From Methylophilaceae bacterium UBA6140 (GTDB lineage Bacteria > Pseudomonadota > Gammaproteobacteria > Burkholderiales > Methylophilaceae): 9,261 bases of DNA. The stretch lies in contig DIVE01000098.1 in assembly GCA_002423265.1 (NCBI GenBank), positions 5,403 to 14,663 on the forward strand. The letters are read 5' to 3'. Below are positions 6,181 through 9,261 of this stretch, piece after piece. The notes below the pieces were generated by a model, which was not told the origin of the DNA, made no database searches, and worked only from the letters and a program-made list of their open reading frames with translations. The translations under genes and the position numbers were made by a program. Numbering within the stretch: the stretch's first letter is position 1; every line of letters begins with the position of its first letter.

Positions 6181-6451
6181 GCGATCTGGCGATTTTCGGC
6201 GTGATTACAAGCGGATTAAAGCTACGCCGCGCTATAGCAAAACGATTGATTCTCTTCTTCAAGAACTACTGCAATTACTGCTGGCTGATGCTCCACTACC
6301 TTCCAGGAACCGCGACCATACTCTAAGCGGGAATTGGCAAGGATACCGTGAGTGTCATATCAAACCTGATTTACTGTTGATCTACAGCAAACCGGACGAC
6401 GATTTACTGAGACTTGTGCGAATGGGGTCACATAGCGAACTATTCGGTTAA
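6167..6451 (+). CDS. yafQ: YafQ-family mRNA interferase toxin
   Basis: A 94-residue RelE-superfamily toxin of the YafQ type, which cuts mRNA in the ribosome. It starts MRTIERSGDFRRDYKR and contains RDHTLSGNW (49-57), YRECHIKPDLLLIY (60-73) and the terminal GSHSELFG. Residues corresponding to the catalytic set described for E. coli YafQ appear to be present: His51, His64, Asp68 and His89. It therefore looks active. The reading frame begins 14 bases inside the antitoxin gene, giving translational coupling, with no strong ribosome-binding site of its own. The end at 6451 faces the mazF stop at 6500 across 48 bases, where I see no clear terminator. Confidence 0.92.
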   Translation: MRTIERSGDFRRDYKRIKATPRYSKTIDSLLQELLQLLLADAPLPSRNRDHTLSGNWQGYRECHIKPDLLLIYSKPDDDLLRLVRMGSHSELFG

Positions 6452-6499
6452 GTATGTAGCCGTATCGTGAATTGCCGAAAGCTTTAAGCACGAGCCGCC

Positions 6500-6826
6500 T
6501 TATGTCAGACCTGCCCATACAACGAGTGCCCTGTTTACCTGCAACATGGTCAGCTCATCGAGGCATCCGATGGGGGCGCCGATTTTTTCACGACGCACCG
6601 TCATGATTTTATCCACTTGTATTTGGCTGGCTTTGCTGAGGCAATTTTTTGCATCGGGGGCAAGGTTGATCCTGAATAGCGGCGCATTTTCCAGCTCGCT
6701 TGAAATTAGCATGACTGTCACTGTGGCATGCGTAGCATTAAACAGATCAGACTGAATGACCAGCGCCGGACGCGGCTTGCCGAAATCCCCCTGTATCGCA
6801 ATCGTTACGATTTCGCCACGCTTCAC
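6500..6826 (-). CDS. mazF: MazF/PemK-family endoribonuclease toxin
   Basis: A 108-residue MazF-fold toxin expected to cleave single-stranded mRNA at short sequence sites. Features are MKRGEIVTIA (first strand), GKPRPALVIQSDLFN (16-30) with the conserved Arg-Pro of the active-site loop, an MLISSE strand (39-44), and KASQIQVDKI (65-74) before the C-terminal helix LQVNRALVVWAGL. The start is GTG, overlapping the antitoxin's TGA stop as GTGA. There is no competing ATG, and MKRGEIV is a typical beginning. It is cotranscribed with the DUF3018 antitoxin immediately upstream on the same strand. Confidence 0.92.
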   Translation of the reverse strand: MKRGEIVTIAIQGDFGKPRPALVIQSDLFNATHATVTVMLISSELENAPLFRINLAPDAKNCLSKASQIQVDKIMTVRREKIGAPIGCLDELTMLQVNRALVVWAGLT

Positions 6827-7044
6827 GAAGATGCCTCATCCAGATCAGACAGGGCCTGATCAAGAAACTCCAGCATTGCGATATCCCGATGATCGTGTTC
6901 TGCCACCAAAGCTGACTGACGGCGGCACTCCTCGGCAAAACCTTCCGCCCTGGTATCAGGCACCCATATCTGAATGGGGCGCATACCAGCCGCACGCAGC
7001 CCGGCACGGTACTTGTTGACACGTTCTGAAACGGTAGTGCCCAT
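6823..7044 (-). CDS. MazE-like antitoxin, DUF3018 family
   Basis: A 73-residue protein, MGTTVSERVNKYRAGLRAAG followed by MRPIQIWVPDTRAEGFAEECRRQ (21-43), the hallmark of the DUF3018 'antitoxin MazE' family. The acidic tail (LDQALSDLDEASS) should bind the toxin. The N-terminal half probably binds DNA, inferred from the family and from the doubled palindrome in front. ATG at 7044 is chosen, not the longer upstream opening: a perfect AGGAGG lies 5 bases before it, and family members begin this way. The upstream extension would run through the operator. The toxin gene follows with a 4-base overlap. Confidence 0.9.
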   Translation of the reverse strand: MGTTVSERVNKYRAGLRAAGMRPIQIWVPDTRAEGFAEECRRQSALVAEHDHRDIAMLEFLDQALSDLDEASS

Positions 7045-7063
7045 GACATCCTCCTGACAATAG

Positions 7064-7105
7064 GTTGCATGTAACATGCTATCAGGAGGGCATGTTACAT
7101 GCAAC
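7064..7105 (-). promoter_or_regulatory. Doubled palindromic operator and promoter of the DUF3018-mazF module
   Basis: A perfect 16-bp inverted repeat (7064-7079 with 7090-7105) has a 10-base spacer. Each arm contains an almost perfect palindrome: GCATGTAACATGC (7067-7079) and GCATGTTACATGC (7090-7102), 23 bases apart. The minus-strand promoter candidate TTGCAT (7104-7099), 17 bases, TAGCAT (7081-7076) places one palindrome on the -35 and one on the -10. This suggests cooperative repression by two antitoxin dimers. AGGAGG of the antitoxin follows at 7054-7049. Confidence 0.75.
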
Positions 7106-7180
7106 AACAAAGGAATCTCAAATCTCATGGCGCAAGCGCTGCTACAACAATAAATATGCCACTGCCGAATTTATTGAAAT

Positions 7181-7210
7181 TTGCATCGAAGATTAAATCC
7201 TACTATAGTA
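7181..7210 (+). promoter_or_regulatory. Promoter and operator of the AbrB-ChpB-like module
   Basis: TTGCAT (7181-7186) and TATAGT (7204-7209) are separated by 17 bases. The -10 lies inside a perfect 10-bp palindrome, TACTATAGTA (7201-7210), a plausible site for the AbrB-fold antitoxin dimer. Transcription would begin near 7216, about 20 bases before the ATG. A further loose inverted repeat, AATAAAT/ATTTATT (7149-7155 with 7169-7175), lies just upstream. Confidence 0.5.
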
Positions 7211-7237
7211 AAACATTGATCTGTTAGGAGATGATCT

Positions 7238-7489
7238 ATGTTGCAATCATTAAGGCGGGCAGGCGGTTCATTGGTAATGACTGTTCCCAAGGCTTTCATA
7301 GAACAGAACAAGCTTCACGAAGGCTCAAAAGTGAATCTGATGCTGGATGGAAAGCAAATGACAATCACTGTACCTGAACCAAACAAAAAGCACTTCAAAA
7401 TTGAGGAGTTAATGGCAGAAATGCCGAATGGATTTCCACGTGTTGAGGGCTGGGATGAAATGCAAGCTGTCGGGCAGGAAGCTGCTTGA
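7238..7489 (+). CDS. AbrB/MazE-fold antitoxin (ChpBI/PemI-like)
   Basis: An 83-residue antitoxin. Residues 1-47 (LRRAGGSLVMTVPKAFIEQNKL, HEGSKVNLMLDGKQMTITV) form a swapped-hairpin AbrB DNA-binding domain of the SpoVT/MazE superfamily. The C-terminal part (HFKIEELMAEMPNGFPRVEGW, then DEMQAVGQEAA) is the toxin-binding tail with the conserved Trp. TAGGAG is 7 bases before the ATG, and a palindrome covers the -10 box. Its stop TGA shares one base with the ATG of the toxin gene. It should neutralise the adjacent MazF-like toxin and repress its own promoter. Confidence 0.92.
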   Translation: MLQSLRRAGGSLVMTVPKAFIEQNKLHEGSKVNLMLDGKQMTITVPEPNKKHFKIEELMAEMPNGFPRVEGWDEMQAVGQEAA

Positions 7490-7836
7490 TGGCGTACGTA
7501 CCGAAACGCGGGGATATTATTCACCTGACCTTTGACCCGGCCTCAGGTAAAGAAATGCTGGGAAAGCATTATGGCTTGGTCATCAGCGGCAAGATTTTTA
7601 ATAGCAGTGGCTTGGCAATGATATGCCCGGTTTCTCAAGGTGTCGCTGCCGATGCGCGATCTGTTGGCACGGTAGTGACACTCATGGATTCAGGTACTCA
7701 AACTCAAGGCGGGGTTCATTGTCATCAATTAAAGTCACTGGATTGGCGTGTAAGAAAAGCTGAATTCAAGGAAGTATCGCCTGACTTCATTATGCAAGAA
7801 GTTTCCGGAAGGCTTGAGGCAATCTTGTTTGATTAG
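7489..7836 (+). CDS. ChpB/PemK-like MazF-superfamily toxin with altered active-site loop
   Basis: A 115-residue MazF-fold protein opening MAYVPKRGDIIHLTFDPASGKEM, closest in layout to E. coli ChpB. It has the ICPVSQG strand (45-51) and the GGVHCHQLKSLDW segment (74-86) that matches the 'V..DQVKSIDW' region of the family, and ends in an EEALRL-like helix, QEVSGRLEAILFD. ATG at 7489 is taken over the TTG one codon earlier, because ATG overlaps the antitoxin stop as TGATG, a standard coupled start. The loop that is usually G-R/H-R-P-A-L-V-L-S reads GKHYGLVIS (25-33), with His27 in place of the normally conserved Arg. It may be a subfamily variant or a weakened nuclease. Confidence 0.9.
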   Translation: MAYVPKRGDIIHLTFDPASGKEMLGKHYGLVISGKIFNSSGLAMICPVSQGVAADARSVGTVVTLMDSGTQTQGGVHCHQLKSLDWRVRKAEFKEVSPDFIMQEVSGRLEAILFD

Positions 7837-8040
7837 CGAGGCGCTAAACTTATTACATCTTTGCGAATAGCGGCCACTAGCCGATGAAAGTACAGAGTTG
7901 TGTCACCCCGGTGAAAACGAGGCTGAACAGCCAAGTTTCGAGGAACGGCCAAACCGGGGTCCAGCGGTTTGCTGCCATATTGTTCTGGATTCCGGCTTGC
8001 GCCGGAATGACGGGTCGTGGATTGCCGTGTCCTGACAGGC
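7833..8040. repeat. Gene-free stretch of clustered short inverted repeats, including a REP-like element
   Basis: No coding frame is convincing here. At least six short inverted repeats follow each other: TTAGCG/CGCTAA (7833-7847), CGGC/GCCG (7871-7883), TCACC/GGTGA (7903-7914), GGCTG/CAGCC (7921-7932), CAAACCG/CGGTTTG (7950-7971) and ATTCCGGC/GCCGGAAT (7989-8008). A weak CCTG/CAGG is at 8031-8039. The one at 7989-8008 with its flanks (GGATTCCGG...CGGAATGACGGG) resembles dispersed extragenic repeats common in proteobacteria. Copy number elsewhere cannot be judged from one window. It lies between the convergent stops of the ChpB-like toxin and dgt, so it may also terminate both transcripts. Confidence 0.5.
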
Positions 8041-8063
8041 TCGCAATCACTCGTCGGGAATAA

Positions 8064-9191
8064 TCAAAGGGATTGTTCTTCTATCGCAAACAGCCGGCGA
8101 TATTCGCGTATGGCGTAGCGATCTGTCATGCCGGCGATGTAATCGGCCACTGCACGCGGCTGGTCTTTTTCGGCATAGGCGCGGAATTCGTCCGGCATCA
8201 GCGCCGGGTCTTCAATGAAAACAGCGAACAGTTCGCGGATGATGAGCCGCGCCTTGGCACTCATGCGATTGACGCGGTAGTGCTGGTATAGCTGCGTGCG
8301 AAGAAAGCGTTTGAGTTCGTTCTGCTGCTTGCGCATGGCGTCGCTGAAGGCGATCAGCGGCGGGTTGCTGCGCACTTCGTCGATATTGCGCGGCGCGGTT
8401 TCAGCGATGAGCTGCGCGCTCTGCCGGCTGAGATCGACCACTTGGGCATTGATCATGCGCCGCACGGTTTCATGTATCAGGCGCCGGCCTTCCAGCGCCG
8501 GATAAAGCTTTTTCACCTGCTGCAAATGCTCGGCAAAAATCTGCACTTCAGAGAGTTGCTGCAGCGTAATCAGGCCGGAGCGCAAGCCGTCATCGACATC
8601 ATGGTTGTTGTAGGCGATTTCGTCGGCGAGATTGGTGACCTGCGCTTCCAGCGAGGGCTGCTGCTTTTTGATGAAACGCTCGCCGACATCGCCGAGCGTT
8701 CTGGCGTTTTTCACCGAGCAGTGTTTGAGGATGCCCTCGCGCATTTCGAAGCTCAGATTGAGGCCGTCGAACTCGGCATAGCGTTGCTCCAGATAATCCA
8801 CCACCCGCAAGGATTGCAGGTTGTGCTCGAAGCCGCCGTGGGCTTTCATGCAGTCGTTGAGGGCATCCTGTCCGGCGTGGCCGAAGGGCGTGTGGCCGAG
8901 ATCGTGCGCCAGCGCGATGCCTTCTGCCAGGTCTTCCTGCAGGTTGAGATTGCGGGCGATGGCGCGGGCGATCTGGGCAACTTCAAGGCTGTGGGTCAAG
9001 CGGGTACGGAACAGGTCGCCTTCGTGATTGACGAACACCTGGGTTTTGTATTCCAGCCGCCGGAAGGCGCTGGAGTGAATGATGCGGTCGCGGTCACGCT
9101 GGAACTGGTTACGGCCGTATGGCGCCTGCTCGGGATAGCGGCGGCCGCGGCTTTGCTCCGGATTGGCGGCGTATGGCGCAAGCTCAAGCAT
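8064..9191 (-). CDS. dgt: dGTPase-like deoxynucleotide triphosphohydrolase
   Basis: A 375-residue cytosolic HD-domain enzyme of the dGTP triphosphohydrolase family, which removes the triphosphate from dGTP or other dNTPs and so tunes the DNA precursor pool. The N-terminal SRGRRYPE, then [20 protein letters not shown] (32-51), is characteristic. Metal ligands are visible as His67 (RLTHSLE), His96-Asp97 ([12 protein letters not shown]) and Asp190 ([15 protein letters not shown]). The C-terminal [15 protein letters not shown] is also typical. The length fits the shorter dGTPase-like class rather than E. coli Dgt (about 505 residues). ATG at 9191 has only a distant GAGG (11 bases) and begins 7 bases after the upstream gene's stop, so translation is probably coupled. 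Its GC-rich sequence contrasts with the AT-richer TA cluster. No U-tract terminator follows; the REP-like hairpin at 7989-8008 may serve. Confidence 0.94.
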   Translation of the reverse strand: MLELAPYAANPEQSRGRRYPEQAPYGRNQFQRDRDRIIHSSAFRRLEYKTQVFVNHEGDLFRTRLTHSLEVAQIARAIARNLNLQEDLAEGIALAHDLGHTPFGHAGQDALNDCMKAHGGFEHNLQSLRVVDYLEQRYAEFDGLNLSFEMREGILKHCSVKNARTLGDVGERFIKKQQPSLEAQVTNLADEIAYNNHDVDDGLRSGLITLQQLSEVQIFAEHLQQVKKLYPALEGRRLIHETVRRMINAQVVDLSRQSAQLIAETAPRNIDEVRSNPPLIAFSDAMRKQQNELKRFLRTQLYQHYRVNRMSAKARLIIRELFAVFIEDPALMPDEFRAYAEKDQPRAVADYIAGMTDRYAIREYRRLFAIEEQSL

Positions 9192-9198
9192 TTGCGCG

Positions 9199-9261
9199 TC
9201 AGCCTCGCGCTATGGAGCTGAGCGCAGCCGATGCGAGCGTCTGCCGCAAGGCCTCTGCATC
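9199..9261 (-). CDS. C-terminal end of the gene upstream of dgt, possibly aroB (partial)
   Basis: From the window edge the minus strand is open for 20 codons, [16 protein letters not shown] onward, to TGA at 9201-9199. It stops 7 bases before the dgt ATG, consistent with an operon. In many betaproteobacteria aroB (3-dehydroquinate synthase) precedes a dGTPase-like gene, and an Ala/Leu-rich end suits AroB. The family call rests on that gene order only; the visible residues do not prove it. Confidence 0.4.
   Translation of the reverse strand, partial: DAEALRQTLASAALSSIARG

Noticed and set aside
6452..6499. Terminator between the convergent yafQ and mazF genes
   Set aside because: Only a 4-bp GCTT/AAGC pairing is visible, with no GC-rich stem or U tract.
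7045..7128. N-terminal extension of the DUF3018 antitoxin to an upstream ATG at 7128
   Set aside because: The extension would translate through the operator and promoter, and a perfect AGGAGG precedes the internal ATG at 7044.
7833..7883. Integron attC-like site downstream of the ChpB-like toxin
   Set aside because: The GCTAAAC and GCGG/GCCG pieces do not give the conserved RYYYAAC and GTTRRRY core pair, and the TA modules are not all in one orientation as cassettes would be.
8442..9221. Plus-strand open frame of 259 codons opposite dgt
   Set aside because: Antisense shadow produced by the GC-rich codon pattern of dgt; the minus strand carries a complete HD-domain enzyme.

Overview
The window looks like chromosomal DNA of a Gram-negative proteobacterium, most likely a betaproteobacterium. 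The evidence is three outer-membrane proteins ending in Phe, a general porin of betaproteobacterial type, and a dGTPase-like gene placed just after what may be the end of aroB. The order Nitrosomonadales is only a guess. No rRNA, tRNA, CRISPR array, transposase or integrase was seen.

Layout. (1) 1-54: probable tail of a plus-strand gene, convergent across a bidirectional hairpin terminator (71-108) with an outer-membrane beta-barrel gene. (2) 120-2430, minus strand: two tandem paralogous Omp25/OmpA-like barrel genes, each followed by a near-identical long hairpin terminator. The promoter-distal copy (120-1223) is broken by one in-frame TAA at codon 46, while the rest of its frame stays open. 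The other copy (1426-2430) is intact and carries a run of ten glycines. (3) 2575-3771, minus: a TTG-started protein joining an SEC-C zinc motif, TPR repeats and a TylF-type methyltransferase domain. (4) 3922-4179, minus: a small cysteine-rich lipoprotein lying between two C(UUCG)G hairpin terminators. (5) 4256-5506, minus: a probably abundant porin with a repeat-rich leader. (6) 5857-7836: three complete type II toxin-antitoxin (TA) modules in under 2 kb. They are DinJ/YafQ (+), a DUF3018 MazE-like antitoxin with MazF (-), and an AbrB-fold antitoxin with a ChpB/PemK-like toxin (+). Each has a palindrome over its likely promoter. (7) 7833-8040: a gene-free stretch packed with short inverted repeats, including a REP-like one. 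(8) 8064-9191, minus: dgt, with the last codons of an upstream gene, perhaps aroB, at the window edge.

The left part is mainly cell-envelope genes. The middle is an accessory stress-module cluster inserted between the porin and the housekeeping dgt gene. In each TA module antitoxin precedes toxin with overlapping or touching reading frames, and the antitoxin (with toxin) is expected to repress its own promoter through the palindromes described here. No clearly new multi-gene system is evident. The most unusual items are the single-stop OMP paralogue, the doubled palindromic operator of the DUF3018-MazF module, the SEC-C/TPR/methyltransferase fusion, and the multi-hairpin spacer.
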